NCBI RefSeq assembly: GCF_003688285.1
Contig: NZ_RCNT01000001.1
Coordinates: 1-64,000, forward strand
Length of the DNA: 64,000 bases
From: Rhodophyticola porphyridii
GTDB taxonomy: Bacteria; Pseudomonadota; Alphaproteobacteria; Rhodobacterales; Rhodobacteraceae
Direction of reading: 5' to 3'
Every line of letters starts with the position of its first letter. Position 1 is the first letter of the stretch. A program made the position numbers and the translations under genes. Below the pieces are notes generated by a model. That model was not told the DNA's origin, did not search any database, and saw only the letters and a program-made list of their open reading frames with translations. Shown in pieces: positions 10,001 through 18,808 of the stretch.

Positions 10001-11004
10001 AGGCGCCAGTCGGCCAGACTGTCGCTGATCCGATAGGCGCCCGTCTCGATCCCGCGGCGATTGAGGATCGGGCCGTGGCGATACCGGATCGCGGCTGGAT
10101 GATCCGCCGCAAGAACGCCCGCGCCGATCAATAGCTGAGTGATCACGGCCTCGGCCCCGCGTGTCGTGCCGTCTTCGATCTTGACGGCGATCCCGAGTTT
10201 CTGCTCGGGCAGGATCCCGACGAACACCGCTTCGGCCCCGGTCTTGATCGACGCGCGCCCGTTCATCGCGCGCATCAGAATGGTACAGGCCCGACCTTCC
10301 CCCGCCACCAGATGTGGATAGGCCGCCATGGCGCGTGTCAGCCGGAATTGTGCCTGGTCGCGTGGGTCGCCGTCGCCCGTGGCAGCGGCAAAGCCAGCCA
10401 TCGCCCGCGCGAGCCCCGTCATCGTGCAGGCGAAATTCGGGGCTGAACACCCGTCTATGCCATGGCCGGGGCTGTCCTCTCCGGTGACCTCTTCGAATGC
10501 GGCTTTCACGGCGAGCTGAACCGGGTGATCAGTGTCCACGTATTCCGGCCCTGCCCCGAGATGCCTGCCAAGGGTCAGAAAGCCGGAATGCTTTCCGGAG
10601 CAATTGTTGTGACTCTGCCCTGGCTCCCTGTATCCACGGATCAGTTCGTTGCGGGCATCCCGGTCATTCGGCATCTGCGGCCCGCAGCGAAGCGCCTCTT
10701 GGGACAAGCCCAGATCGGCAAGCCATGCCTCCACCATGTCCGTGTGAACATGCGCTCCCTGATGAGATGCGCAGGCCAGGGCCAGTTGCGCATCGGTCAG
10801 GCCGAAGGCCTCTGCCGCACCGCTTTCGACAAGCGGCAGAGCCTGCACCATCTTGCAGGACGACCGTGGCAGGATCACGGCTTCCGGGTCGCCCCAGGCG
10901 GCGACGATATCGCCGCCCGCGTCCCAGATCACCGCATGCCCGTGGTGCAGGCTTTCACAGAAAGGGCCGCGCCAGACCTCGACCAGTGGCTCCGTATTCG
11001 TCAT
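9997..11004 (-). CDS. Asparaginase, class 3 (Rhizobium etli ReAV-like, asparaginase II family)
   Basis: Predicted cytoplasmic L-asparaginase (L-asparagine to aspartate plus ammonia) of 335 aa. It belongs to the PF06089 type, unrelated to the E. coli AnsA/B fold. With the start at ATG 11004, the family's Ser-Lys pair falls at S48 and K51 (RSSCKMVQ), and a Cys-Lys pair falls at C135 and K138 (NCSGKHSG), the same numbers I recall for R. etli ReAV. GCSAPNF (C186) and [10 protein letters not shown] are also family hallmarks. A GTG 18 bases upstream is possible but the GGAAC before the ATG fits better. The gene is transcribed alone towards the hybrid kinase, overlapping its stop by 4 bases. Confidence 0.88.
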   Translation of the reverse strand: MTNTEPLVEVWRGPFCESLHHGHAVIWDAGGDIVAAWGDPEAVILPRSSCKMVQALPLVESGAAEAFGLTDAQLALACASHQGAHVHTDMVEAWLADLGLSQEALRCGPQMPNDRDARNELIRGYREPGQSHNNCSGKHSGFLTLGRHLGAGPEYVDTDHPVQLAVKAAFEEVTGEDSPGHGIDGCSAPNFACTMTGLARAMAGFAAATGDGDPRDQAQFRLTRAMAAYPHLVAGEGRACTILMRAMNGRASIKTGAEAVFVGILPEQKLGIAVKIEDGTTRGAEAVITQLLIGAGVLAADHPAAIRYRHGPILNRRGIETGAYRISDSLADWRL

Positions 11005-11176
11005 TGTTCCGTTCCCGTTCACATCCCGGCGAATTTCTGCCGCCGGGGCTTTCCCAAGCCTTGAAAATCAGGTTAGTCTGCGGCAGCAGAAAGTGAAATG
11101 TCCGTTCCGCTTACCAGAGATAAAAAAACCGCCGGATCGGGCCAGAGGCAGAGTAAGGCTGGAGGCAGTAGGGAAG

Positions 11177-11707
11177 ATGAAACACTGGGTGTTGGGTGCG
11201 CTTGCCGCAACGGCGCTGTCCCTGTCGGCGAACGGGATATGGGCGCAGGATCAATCGTCGAACCGCGTGAATGCCGAAACGGACTGGAGCGTTTTCGTCG
11301 AAGACGATCCCACACAATGCTGGGTCGTTTCGACCCCGCGCGAAACCGTCAACACGCGCGATGGCCGCGTGGTCGCCGTGCGGCGCGGCGAGATCCTCAT
11401 GTTCGTGAGCTATTGGCCCGCCGAAGAAAAGCGCGGCGAGGTTTCTTTTACCGGCGGCTATCCGTTTGCACCGGGCTCCACCGTCACGATGGCGATCGGA
11501 TCGTCCACGTTCGAGCTGTTCACCGATGGTGAAATGGCCTGGGCCGCATCGGAACAGGATGATCAGCGCATCGTGACCGCGATGAAGCGCGGGGCCGAGG
11601 CGGTTCTGACGGCGCGGTCCGCCCGCGGGACACAAACGCAGGATACGTTCTCTCTTCTGGGCTTCACGGCCGCGGTCGAAGATGCCGAGGCGCGCTGCGG
11701 CAGCTAG
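11177..11707 (+). CDS. Invasion-associated locus B (IalB) family periplasmic protein
   Basis: Secreted protein of 176 aa with an N-terminal signal peptide (MKHWVLGALAAT..., cleavage after IWAQ or nearby). The body matches the IalB family (PF06776): CWVVSTP, then a beta-rich core with SYWPAEEKRGEVSF and GGYPFAPGS, and a late cysteine (EARC) that may pair with the first. The family is named for a Bartonella invasion locus, but in free-living Rhodobacteraceae it is a general periplasmic protein of unknown role. AGGGA precedes the ATG by about 5 bases. The frame stays open for about 320 bases upstream, but that part lacks protein-like character. rlmN follows 79 bases downstream on the same strand. 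Confidence 0.88.
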   Translation: MKHWVLGALAATALSLSANGIWAQDQSSNRVNAETDWSVFVEDDPTQCWVVSTPRETVNTRDGRVVAVRRGEILMFVSYWPAEEKRGEVSFTGGYPFAPGSTVTMAIGSSTFELFTDGEMAWAASEQDDQRIVTAMKRGAEAVLTARSARGTQTQDTFSLLGFTAAVEDAEARCGS

Positions 11708-11786
11708 GCCGTCCGGGGCCTGTAGGGGTTTGCGTTGCTGCGCGCGGGGCTATATGTGACCCGCCTGACCCCAAAGGATTGAGCCG

Positions 11787-12971
11787 ATGACCGCCAGCGC
11801 TCCCGTCACGCAGGACGTTCTGACCATTCCGCGTAAACTGCCCGACGGACCCATAAATCTCGTGGGTCTGACGCGGGACCAGATGCGCGCGACCCTGATT
11901 GCCCACGGTACGCCCGAAAAACAGGCGCGGATGCGCGTCGGCCAGATCTGGCAGTGGATCTATCAGAAGGGCATCCGCGAGTTTGACGCGATGACGAATC
12001 TCAGCAAGGCCTACCGGGCTGAACTGGCCGAGACATTCGTGATCGCCCTGCCCGAGGTCGTCTCCCGTCAGGTTTCGGCCGACGGTACGCGCAAATACCT
12101 CGTCCGGATCGCGGGCGGCCATGAGGTCGAGGTTGTCTATATCCCGGAAGAGGATCGCGGGACCTTGTGCATTTCTTCCCAGGTAGGCTGCACGCTGACC
12201 TGTTCCTTCTGCCATACGGGCACGCAGAAGCTGGTCCGGAACCTGACGGCGGGCGAGATCGTGGGGCAGGTCATGCTGGCACGGGATGATCTGGGCGAAT
12301 GGCCGGAACCCGGTGAGGGCTCTGATGCGCGGCCACGTCTGCTGTCGAATGTCGTGCTGATGGGGATGGGCGAGCCGCTTTACAATTTCGATGCCGTCCG
12401 CGACGCGATGAAGATCACGATGGACCCGGAAGGAATTTCGCTCAGCCGTCGCCGCATCACGCTCTCGACCTCCGGCGTCGTGCCGGAAATCGCGCGCACA
12501 GCCGAGGAGATCGGCTGCATGCTGGCCGTGAGCTTTCACGCGACGACTGACGAGGTGCGCGACAGGCTGGTTCCGATCAACAAGAAATGGCCGATTGCCG
12601 AGCTACTGGAGGCGTTGCGGGCCTATCCCAAAGCATCGAACAGCGAACGGATCACCTTTGAATACGTGATGCTGAAGGGCGTGAATGACAGCGACCAAGA
12701 TGCGCGCCGGCTGGTCGATCTGATCAGGGGGATCCCGGCCAAGATCAACCTCATTCCGTTCAATGAATGGCCCGGCGCGCCCTATGAAAGGTCCGACTGG
12801 GAGCGAATCGAGAGATTCGCCGACATCGTCTACAAGGCGGGCTATGCCAGCCCGATCCGCACCCCCCGGGGCGAAGATATCATGGCGGCCTGCGGTCAGT
12901 TGAAGTCGGCTACCGAACGGGCTCGAAAGTCCCGCGCTCAGATCGCGGCGGAAACCGGTCAGTCGCTTTAG
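11787..12971 (+). CDS. rlmN: Dual-specificity RNA methyltransferase RlmN
   Basis: Radical-SAM enzyme of 394 aa that methylates C2 of A2503 in 23S rRNA and, in the family, A37 of some tRNAs. The 4Fe-4S ligands are C135, C139 and C142 (CTLTCSFC). The two catalytic cysteines of the RlmN/Cfr mechanism correspond to C128 (GTLCISSQ) and C369 (MAACGQL). GMGEPLYNF and the [20 protein letters not shown] block are typical of RlmN. An N-terminal helical domain covers roughly residues 20-100. The gene ends just before a strong rho-independent terminator. Confidence 0.97.
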   Translation: MTASAPVTQDVLTIPRKLPDGPINLVGLTRDQMRATLIAHGTPEKQARMRVGQIWQWIYQKGIREFDAMTNLSKAYRAELAETFVIALPEVVSRQVSADGTRKYLVRIAGGHEVEVVYIPEEDRGTLCISSQVGCTLTCSFCHTGTQKLVRNLTAGEIVGQVMLARDDLGEWPEPGEGSDARPRLLSNVVLMGMGEPLYNFDAVRDAMKITMDPEGISLSRRRITLSTSGVVPEIARTAEEIGCMLAVSFHATTDEVRDRLVPINKKWPIAELLEALRAYPKASNSERITFEYVMLKGVNDSDQDARRLVDLIRGIPAKINLIPFNEWPGAPYERSDWERIERFADIVYKAGYASPIRTPRGEDIMAACGQLKSATERARKSRAQIAAETGQSL

Positions 12972-12997
12972 GCTTACTGGATTGAGACTACCAAAAG

Positions 12998-13027
12998 AAA
13001 AAGGCGGCCCGAGCGGACCGCCTTTTT
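12998..13027. terminator. Bidirectional rho-independent terminator
   Basis: A perfect 10-bp stem (AAAAAGGCGG with CCGCCTTTTT) encloses a 10-base loop. The right arm ends in five T on the plus strand. On the minus strand the hairpin is followed by TTTTTCTTTT. It can therefore stop transcripts from rlmN (plus) and from the small gene at 13051-13233 (minus). Confidence 0.9.
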
Positions 13028-13050
13028 ACTGAATGCCGTAAGGCGTTCGA

Positions 13051-13233
13051 TCAATCGGCCGCAACTGCAGCAGCGATCAGGATCAGTGCCAGGATCGGAA
13101 CAAGGATGCCACCGGCGGAGGTCGAAGTGTCCTCAACGATAACAACGGGTTCCAGAACCGGTTCTGCCATGCCGCCTGCGAAAGCGGAGGTGGCAGCAAC
13201 CGAAATAGCGGCGGCGAGAGCGAGTTTTTTCAT
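13051..13233 (-). CDS. Small secreted/membrane protein of unknown function (60 aa)
   Basis: A tiny gene with a strong ribosome site (GGAGG, about 6 bases before the ATG). It encodes a clear signal peptide (MKKLALAAAISVAATSAFA), a short acidic middle (EPVLEPVVIVEDT) and a C-terminal hydrophobic helix (GGILVPILALILIAAAVAAD, the last 20 residues). It may insert in the inner membrane with a roughly 20-residue periplasmic loop. I recall similar GGMAEP...VIVEDT...GG peptides in other Rhodobacteraceae, but no function. An upstream in-frame ATG at 13290 would add 19 residues without signal-peptide character and was not used. A bidirectional terminator follows it. Confidence 0.8.
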   Translation of the reverse strand: MKKLALAAAISVAATSAFAGGMAEPVLEPVVIVEDTSTSAGGILVPILALILIAAAVAAD

Positions 13234-13348
13234 TGTATCCTCCAAGATACGCCCCTTCGGCGCGGAATTGCGCAACTTTAGGGCACCCAAGACTGTACCT
13301 CGTGCCCCGGTTTAAGCAGCAATGACAGGCGATTGCAATGCCGCGGAA

Positions 13349-13364
13349 ATGCCGGAAACGGCAT
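13349..13364. terminator. Possible weak terminator hairpin downstream of the L,D-transpeptidase
   Basis: ATGCCG and CGGCAT flank a four-base loop (GAAA on the plus strand, TTTC on the minus). It lies 17 bases beyond the stop of the minus-strand gene ending at 13381. On that strand it is followed only by TTTCC, so it would be a weak rho-independent terminator at best. Confidence 0.35.
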
Positions 13365-13380
13365 CAAACCGGATTTGTCG

Positions 13381-13968
13381 TCAAATAAGCAACACTTGTG
13401 TGCCGCGCCGCGTCATCGCGAACAACTCGGCAATGTGTTCGTTGTAAAGCCCTATGCATCCGTTCGAAGACCGGCGCCCGATTTTGCGCGTATCGTGGGT
13501 TCCGTGGATCCGGTAATAGGTCCAGCTCAGGTAAAGCGCATGGGTGCCGAGCGGATTGTCAGGCCCGGGCGGAACGTAGTCGGGCCATTCCGGATTGCGC
13601 TGCTGCATAGCTGGGGTCGGGCGCCAGTCGGGGCCTTCGACCAGCCGCACCACTTCGGTGCGCCCGCGCCGGGTCAGGTCTTCGGTCATCGGAACGGATG
13701 TGGGGTAAAGCCGGTAGGTTCTCTGGTCCTCGCTCCAGTAATGCAGCGCGCGAGAGGTGACATCGACCAGAATCGCCCCGTTCCGCGTATCGCTGAAATA
13801 GGGTCGCCAATCCAGCGTCCGGAAACTTGAGATATTGTGGCGAACCGTTTGCGAGATATCGCCCTCGAACTCCACGGTTTCGGTCCCGCTCTGGGCCAGG
13901 GCGGGCGCGGCCAGCCCGGCGGCGGCGCTGCCGAGAAACATGCGGCGGGACAGGGGGTGTTTGCTCAT
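13381..13968 (-). CDS. L,D-transpeptidase (YkuD family), Tat-exported
   Basis: Periplasmic cell-wall enzyme of 195 aa predicted to form 3-3 peptidoglycan crosslinks or attach proteins to the wall. The N-terminus has a twin-arginine type signal (LSRRMFLGSAAAGLAAPALAQ). The YkuD catalytic core is HGTHDTRKIGRRSSNGCIG with H155 and C171. The residue two after the catalytic cysteine is Gly where many family members have Arg (SHGCIRM). It is one of two YkuD genes within 2 kb, flanking a CAP-domain lipoprotein gene. It is divergent from that gene across about 180 bases. Confidence 0.9.
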   Translation of the reverse strand: MSKHPLSRRMFLGSAAAGLAAPALAQSGTETVEFEGDISQTVRHNISSFRTLDWRPYFSDTRNGAILVDVTSRALHYWSEDQRTYRLYPTSVPMTEDLTRRGRTEVVRLVEGPDWRPTPAMQQRNPEWPDYVPPGPDNPLGTHALYLSWTYYRIHGTHDTRKIGRRSSNGCIGLYNEHIAELFAMTRRGTQVLLI

Positions 13969-14148
13969 GGCGGGTCTCCTTCGGGCGTCACGCCCGATAC
14001 GGTCACCGAAACTATGACCGGCAGACAGTCACGGCAAATCAAACAATACCGTGAGCGCGCGATATTCTGCCGGTTGTGTTTGATTGACCGCAGTCGCGCC
14101 TGTAAGGGTCAGGGGAAGAAACGGGGTTTTGAAACAGGTATTTCCGCA

Positions 14149-14697
14149 ATGAAGAGACGGACTCTGCTGCTTTCCTCAGGCGCACTGGCCCTTTCGGCAT
14201 GCGTGTCGAACACAGCGCCGCGCCTCGGGCCGGACGGTCGCCCTCTGCCGACGATTTATCGAATCAATCCCGACGACACGGCGCGAATCCAGTTTCGTGT
14301 CCTTGACAGTGTGAATTCGCTTCGCGCGGCGGCGGGCGCACCGGCCTTGCGCCTGAATGCGGAGTTGAACGCCGCGGCGGCCACTCATTCCCGCGACATG
14401 TCGGTGCAGAACCGGCCCTGGCATTTCGGCTCGGACGGATCTTCGCCGATCGACCGGGCAAGGCGTGTGGGTTATCCGGGCACGGTTCTGGGCGAAAACA
14501 TCTCCGAAACCTACGAGTCCGAGCTTGAAACCGTGGCCGCCTGGATGCAGCAGCCTGACACGCGCGACGTCATCACAGACCCGGGCGCGAGAGATCTGGG
14601 CTTTGCGTTCTTTCAGGAACCGAACGGCAAGATCTGGTGGACCATGGTCACCGGAGATGGCGGGACCTCGGGCCCTGCCAATGCGCCGACGGGTTAG
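14149..14697 (+). CDS. CAP/SCP-domain lipoprotein
   Basis: Lipoprotein of 182 aa with a lipobox (LALSAC; Cys about residue 20) and a CAP (SCP/PR-1) domain. The domain shows the features LNAAAATHSRDMS, WHFGSDGSSPIDRARRVGY and GENISETY, which contribute the CAP cavity His/Glu residues. Bacterial CAP proteins are extracytoplasmic with mostly unknown activity. No strong ribosome site is visible. ATG 14149 was chosen because it starts the signal sequence, although the frame is open upstream. It ends with a 4-base overlap (TTAG) with the convergent L,D-transpeptidase gene. Confidence 0.85.
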   Translation: MKRRTLLLSSGALALSACVSNTAPRLGPDGRPLPTIYRINPDDTARIQFRVLDSVNSLRAAAGAPALRLNAELNAAAATHSRDMSVQNRPWHFGSDGSSPIDRARRVGYPGTVLGENISETYESELETVAAWMQQPDTRDVITDPGARDLGFAFFQEPNGKIWWTMVTGDGGTSGPANAPTG

Positions 14698-15182
14698 GGG
14701 AAGATATCGATGATGGTGCCATCATTCACCATCGCGTAGATCTGCCGCATCTCGGCATTGGTCACGGCGATGCAGCCCCATGTCCAGTCATCCGCCCGCC
14801 GAAACGCTCTGGGCGTGCCATGAATGAAGATGTCGCCGCCAGGTGAAAAGCCCAGCGCAGCGGCCTCTTCGCGGTCCTGCTCATTGGGGTAGCTGATACC
14901 GATGGACAGGTAGAACTCGCTGTTGGGATTGCGACGGTCGATGGTGTAGCGGCCTTCCGGCGTGCGCCCGTCACCCTCGATCTGCTTGTCGCCGACCGGG
15001 GCGAAACCAAGCTCGAAGTCATAACTCTCCAGAATGGTTTCGTTGTGGAACAGATACATCTGCCGCGTGCTTTTATGCACCTCGATCCGGGTCACTTCCG
15101 GCCCGTTATACTCGATGAAGCGCGAACAGGCGCTGGTGCCCAGCACCAGCACACCCACCATCACCCAACTCAGAAACCGCAT
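14694..15182 (-). CDS. L,D-transpeptidase family lipoprotein (YkuD)
   Basis: 162-aa lipoprotein with lipobox LGTSAC (Cys 19) and a compact YkuD domain. The catalytic motif is HGTPRAFRRADDWTWGCIAV, with H121 and C137. The family member is small and lacks a separate peptidoglycan-binding domain. The lipid anchor would place it at a membrane facing the wall. Substrate specificity cannot be read from sequence; it could be a carboxypeptidase or a crosslinking enzyme. It is not homologous beyond the fold to the Tat-type YkuD protein at 13381-13968. Confidence 0.88.
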   Translation of the reverse strand: MRFLSWVMVGVLVLGTSACSRFIEYNGPEVTRIEVHKSTRQMYLFHNETILESYDFELGFAPVGDKQIEGDGRTPEGRYTIDRRNPNSEFYLSIGISYPNEQDREEAAALGFSPGGDIFIHGTPRAFRRADDWTWGCIAVTNAEMRQIYAMVNDGTIIDIFP

Positions 15183-15252
15183 GCCCGTCGCCTCGATTTT
15201 TTACTCGATTATTGGTCTTCGCCATACAGCAAAACCGGCCCGGGCGGTATCT

Positions 15253-16113
15253 CTAATCGCGGCTCTCGGCGGCCAGCAGTGCCGCCAGTCCGGTCCGATA
15301 ATCGGGATAGGTCAGCTGCACGCCCAGCTCCGCCTTGATCCGCGCGTTCGATACCCGCTTGCTTTCGGCATAAAAACTGCGGGCCATGGGCGATAATTCG
15401 GCTTCCTCGATCGGCACATCGGGCGGCACGGGCAGGCCAAGAAGCCCGGCGGCAAAGGCGATCACATCTTCGGGAGGGGCCGGGTCATCGTCGCAGACAT
15501 TGTAGATCGCGCCGGGATCGGGCCGGGTCATCGAGGCAAGCAAAACCTGTGCGATATCGTCCACATGGATCCTGGAAAACACCTGCCCCGGCTTGATGAT
15601 CCGCCGTGCGGTGCCGCGCCGGACCTTGGCAAACGGTCCGCGGCCGGGTCCGTAGATCCCCGCAAGGCGGAAGATATGCAGCGGCGCACCGGCCTGTTCG
15701 GCCAATGCCTGCCATGCGGCCTCCGCCGCGACACGCGCCCGGCCCCGTTCGGTCATGGGGGTCAGGGGCGTCGTCTCATCCACCCATCCCCCCTGATGAT
15801 CGCCGTAAACGCCAGTGGTCGAGAGATACCCGATCCAGCGTTTTCCGCCCGCGACGGCTGCGATCTCATCATGCAGTTCGGCCAGAACCGGGTCGCCTTC
15901 GGGCCCCGGCCCGACGGAGCTGAGAATATGGGTGGCCCGGCGCAGGTCATCCCGCAGGTCGTCGCCCGGGAACACCCGCGCGGTAATCCCGTTCGCGCTC
16001 AGGGCTCGGGCCTTTTCGACACTCCGCGTGGTGCCGATTACCTCGGTCCCCCCGGGCAACAATCGTGTCAGCGCCTGCGCCGAATAGCCATGCCCAAAGC
16101 TCAACAAGATCAT
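15253..16113 (-). CDS. NAD(P)-dependent SDR/epimerase-like protein (YeeZ type)
   Basis: 286-aa extended-SDR-like protein. The N-terminus has the dinucleotide-binding pattern GHGYSAQAL, and an active-site-like [10 protein letters not shown] follows. [14 protein letters not shown] and HVDDIA complete the epimerase fold. Its substrate is unknown. Its start overlaps the queG stop by ATGA, so it is the last gene of an fzlA-like/queG/SDR operon. A longer start at 16134 would extend into queG and lacks support. Confidence 0.82.
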   Translation of the reverse strand: MILLSFGHGYSAQALTRLLPGGTEVIGTTRSVEKARALSANGITARVFPGDDLRDDLRRATHILSSVGPGPEGDPVLAELHDEIAAVAGGKRWIGYLSTTGVYGDHQGGWVDETTPLTPMTERGRARVAAEAAWQALAEQAGAPLHIFRLAGIYGPGRGPFAKVRRGTARRIIKPGQVFSRIHVDDIAQVLLASMTRPDPGAIYNVCDDDPAPPEDVIAFAAGLLGLPVPPDVPIEEAELSPMARSFYAESKRVSNARIKAELGVQLTYPDYRTGLAALLAAESRD

Positions 16114-17141
16114 CGCAAACGCTCCACTGCCCATCTGGCCGCATCCGCCACGGCCTCGTCGGTGTCATTGATAAGGCTCTGCGCGGCGGGTTTGAGCCGT
16201 TTTTCGCCGCTGTTCCCGATCGCGTAAAGAACATTCCGCACGAATCTGTCCCGTCCGATCCGCTTGATCGGAGATCCCGAAAAAAGCGCGCGAAATCCTG
16301 CATCATCCAGCCCGGCCAGATCTTCCAGCCCGGGCGCGCGCAATTCGGCCCGCGCGGCGTAACGCAGCTCCGTCGCTTCGCGTGCGAACTTGTTCCACGG
16401 GCAGACCGCCAGACAATCGTCGCAGCCATAGATGCGGTTGCCCATTTTGCCACGCAGCTCGGGATCGACCGGGCCTTTGTGTTCGATGGTCAGGTACGAG
16501 ATGCAGCGCCGCGCATCGAGCTGGAACGGCGCCGGAAATGCATCGGTCGGGCAGATATCCAGACATGCGGTGCAGCTGCCGCAATGCTCCCCTTCGGGCG
16601 GATCGGGGGCAAATTCGGCTGTCGTGAAAATCGCGCCCAGAAAGAACCAATTGCCAAGATCGCGGCTCAGCAGGTTGGTATGCTTGCCCTGCCAGCCGAG
16701 GCCCGCAGCCTCAGCAAGAGGCTTTTCCATTACCGGGGCTGTGTCCACGAAGACCTTGATCGACTCGCCCGGACAACGTTCCAGAAGCCATCGACCCACC
16801 CGCTTCAGCCGCTTCTTGACCAGATCGTGATAGTCCCGGTTCTGCGCGTAGACACTGATGGTCGCCCGGTCGCAACGGTTCAATGCGTCAAGCGGATCAT
16901 GCTCAGGGGTATACATCTCCGCCAGCATGATCACCGAACGTGCTTCGGGCCACAGCGCCGTGGGGTCGCCGCGCCAGCCCATCCGTTCCTCCAGCCAGCT
17001 CATCTGGCCATGCCGTCCTTCGGCGACATATCTGGCCAGACGGCCGGCGGCCTCGGGGATCGCGTCGGGCCGGCAGATCCCCAGCTTGGCGAAACCTGCC
17101 TGCCGGGCCTCGGCTTCCAGCGCATGCCGCAGCGCGGTCAA
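16110..17141 (-). CDS. queG: Epoxyqueuosine reductase
   Basis: Cobalamin- and Fe-S-dependent enzyme (343 aa) for the last step of queuosine synthesis in tRNA, epoxyqueuosine to queuosine. Two 4Fe-4S cluster motifs of bacterial ferredoxin type are present, [12 protein letters not shown] and [12 protein letters not shown]-terminal HEAT-like helical tail follows. The frame has no ATG near the expected N-terminus. The best start is TTG at 17141, which overlaps the preceding gene's TGA as TTGA and gives [11 protein letters not shown], a normal QueG beginning. The frame stays open far upstream through the previous gene, but that part is not QueG-like. Confidence 0.92.
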   Translation of the reverse strand: MTALRHALEAEARQAGFAKLGICRPDAIPEAAGRLARYVAEGRHGQMSWLEERMGWRGDPTALWPEARSVIMLAEMYTPEHDPLDALNRCDRATISVYAQNRDYHDLVKKRLKRVGRWLLERCPGESIKVFVDTAPVMEKPLAEAAGLGWQGKHTNLLSRDLGNWFFLGAIFTTAEFAPDPPEGEHCGSCTACLDICPTDAFPAPFQLDARRCISYLTIEHKGPVDPELRGKMGNRIYGCDDCLAVCPWNKFAREATELRYAARAELRAPGLEDLAGLDDAGFRALFSGSPIKRIGRDRFVRNVLYAIGNSGEKRLKPAAQSLINDTDEAVADAARWAVERLR

Positions 17142-17803
17142 AAGTCCAGATTGGCGTAATGCGGCGGCTGGATGAACCCCGGAACCTGATCGGCCAGGAT
17201 CGACCGGAATGCAGGCCGCGATTTGATCTTGGCGTACCAGTCCTTGACGATCTCGGACCGGTTCCAGTCGACGTCGCTGATGTAATCGAGACAGCTCAGA
17301 TGCGCGGCCGCCGTGAAATCCGCAAGTGTCATCCGGTCTCCGGCGAGCCAGCGGCGATGATCCAGCAGCCAGGCCATGTAATCGAGGTGAAACTTGATCT
17401 GCTGCGCGCCGGTCTTCACCGCCTTGCCGTCGGGATACCCGCCTCGCATGATCTTCTTGTTCACCCGTTCGTAAACCAGGTTTGCCGTGACTTCGGAGTG
17501 GAACTTGTCGTCGAACCATCCGCAGAGCCGGCGCACCTCGGCCCGCGATTTGGCGTCTTTCGGCATCAGTGCGGGCTCGGGCACGGTTTCCTCGACATAT
17601 TCGCAGATCGCCTGACTGTCGCTGAGCATCAGCCCGTCGATCTTCAGGACCGGAACCTTCCCAGCAGGATTGCGGCGCAGGAACTCCGTGGAGGGTTCCC
17701 AGTATCGTTCCTCGACCAGTTCCACATCGATTTTCTTTTCGGCCAGCACCAGCCGGACCTTGCGACAAAACGGGGAGAGGGCGAAATGGTAGAGGCGCGT
17801 CAT
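17138..17803 (-). CDS. fzlA: GST-fold protein, probably the FtsZ-binding division protein FzlA
   Basis: 221-aa glutathione-S-transferase-fold protein with an N-terminal thioredoxin domain ([35 protein letters not shown]) and a C-terminal helical domain. Caulobacter FzlA is a GST homologue that binds and curves FtsZ filaments and is essential for division. The SPFxRKVR start and a conserved-looking hydrophobic tail (HYANLDF) fit what I recall of FzlA. The symbol is an inference from memory; a plain GST is the alternative. It heads the operon with queG, coupled by a 4-base overlap. Confidence 0.7.
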   Translation of the reverse strand: MTRLYHFALSPFCRKVRLVLAEKKIDVELVEERYWEPSTEFLRRNPAGKVPVLKIDGLMLSDSQAICEYVEETVPEPALMPKDAKSRAEVRRLCGWFDDKFHSEVTANLVYERVNKKIMRGGYPDGKAVKTGAQQIKFHLDYMAWLLDHRRWLAGDRMTLADFTAAAHLSCLDYISDVDWNRSEIVKDWYAKIKSRPAFRSILADQVPGFIQPPHYANLDF

Positions 17804-17857
17804 GCTCGGCTCGTCATTCTTGTTATCGGTCTTGTTTGCCCTGCCGGAGCCGTAAAT

Positions 17858-18610
17858 TCAATTCGCAAAGCACATATCGCGGCCATCGGCGCGGATCGTC
17901 GCCGCACCGTCAAGGATCTGCCCGGCCCGCCGGCGCGTTGCATCGCTGGGCTCCGACGCGGATCTTGTCTGCGGGCTGGGCAGGATGGCGGCAAGCCGCG
18001 CGGCCTGCGTCTGGGTCAGGTCCGCGGCCGCGACCCCGAAGTAATGCCGGGCGGCGGCTTCGGCACCAAACACACCCTCATCAAACTCCGCAATGTTGAG
18101 ATAGACTTCCAGCACCCGCCGCTTGGGCCAGATCAGTTCGACCACGGGGGTGATCGCCGCCTCCAATGCCTTTCGCACCCAGCTGCGGCTTTGCCACAGA
18201 AACGTGTTTTTCACCGTCTGCTGGCTGATGGTGGAGGCACCGCGCGCCCCGCCATCGGCAATCGCATCGCGGATCGCCGCCATGTCGAACCCCCAGTGGA
18301 GGCAGAAATTCGCGTCCTCCGCCGCGACGACGGCGCGTTGCAGGTTCGGCGAGATCTCCTCCATCGGCACCCAGTCGCGCGCGACACCGCCAAGCCGCCA
18401 GCTTTCGGAGATCATGTAGGGCGTTCGGGGAACCGGCACGACGGCGTAGATCGCAATCCACGCCACCGCCAGACCGACCGCCAGAAGCATCGCCCGCGAA
18501 ATCCATCTCACCACGCCCTGCAAACGCCGCCGAAGCGGGGAGGCGGCATTGCCTTTCGATCTCCGCCCGGAGCCGGATTTTCCCGGTCTGGATTTTGCCC
18601 GTTTCGCCAT
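17858..18610 (-). CDS. mtgA: Monofunctional peptidoglycan glycosyltransferase
   Basis: 250-aa GT51 enzyme that polymerises glycan strands from lipid II without a transpeptidase domain. After a basic N-terminus (KRAKSRPGKSG...) comes one transmembrane helix (about residues 38-58). The catalytic motif is EDANFCLHWGFD, then GASTISQQTVKN and the conserved NIAEFDEGVFGAEAAARHYF. ATG 18610 is preferred over an upstream in-frame start at 18748, which would add a non-conserved 46-residue stretch. It runs in the same direction as the FzlA-like gene with 54 bases between, so co-transcription is possible. Confidence 0.93.
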   Translation of the reverse strand: MAKRAKSRPGKSGSGRRSKGNAASPLRRRLQGVVRWISRAMLLAVGLAVAWIAIYAVVPVPRTPYMISESWRLGGVARDWVPMEEISPNLQRAVVAAEDANFCLHWGFDMAAIRDAIADGGARGASTISQQTVKNTFLWQSRSWVRKALEAAITPVVELIWPKRRVLEVYLNIAEFDEGVFGAEAAARHYFGVAAADLTQTQAARLAAILPSPQTRSASEPSDATRRRAGQILDGAATIRADGRDMCFAN

Positions 18611-18808
18611 TCCGCCCCGTCGTTTGGGTCTTCTTGTGGGTTCAAATACCGCCGCCGGAGGAAAAACCAAATCCCCAAGATCATAAAAGGCGCGGAATTC
18701 TGGCGCGGGGTTTTCCCGATCGCCGCGCATATCCGTGTGGGGCGGCACGCCCCGAATGTGTTTCCTGCAACCCGAGCGGGCGGAGCCGTGCCTTATCTCT
18801 GGCCAGTG

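Noticed and set aside
17142-17768. Upstream extension of the queG reading frame to about 552 residues
   Set aside because: The extra part overlaps the FzlA-like gene in another frame and lacks QueG-like sequence; the TTGA overlap gives the normal length.
18636-18652. tRNA T-arm-like phrase (GTGGGTTCAAATACCGC) upstream of mtgA
   Set aside because: Only four of five T-stem pairs form and no acceptor, D or anticodon arm fits upstream, where mtgA coding begins.
18739-18753. Hairpin GGGGCG-GCA-CGCCCC between mtgA and paaR
   Set aside because: 6-bp stem with a 3-base loop but no T-run on either strand; not convincing as a terminator.
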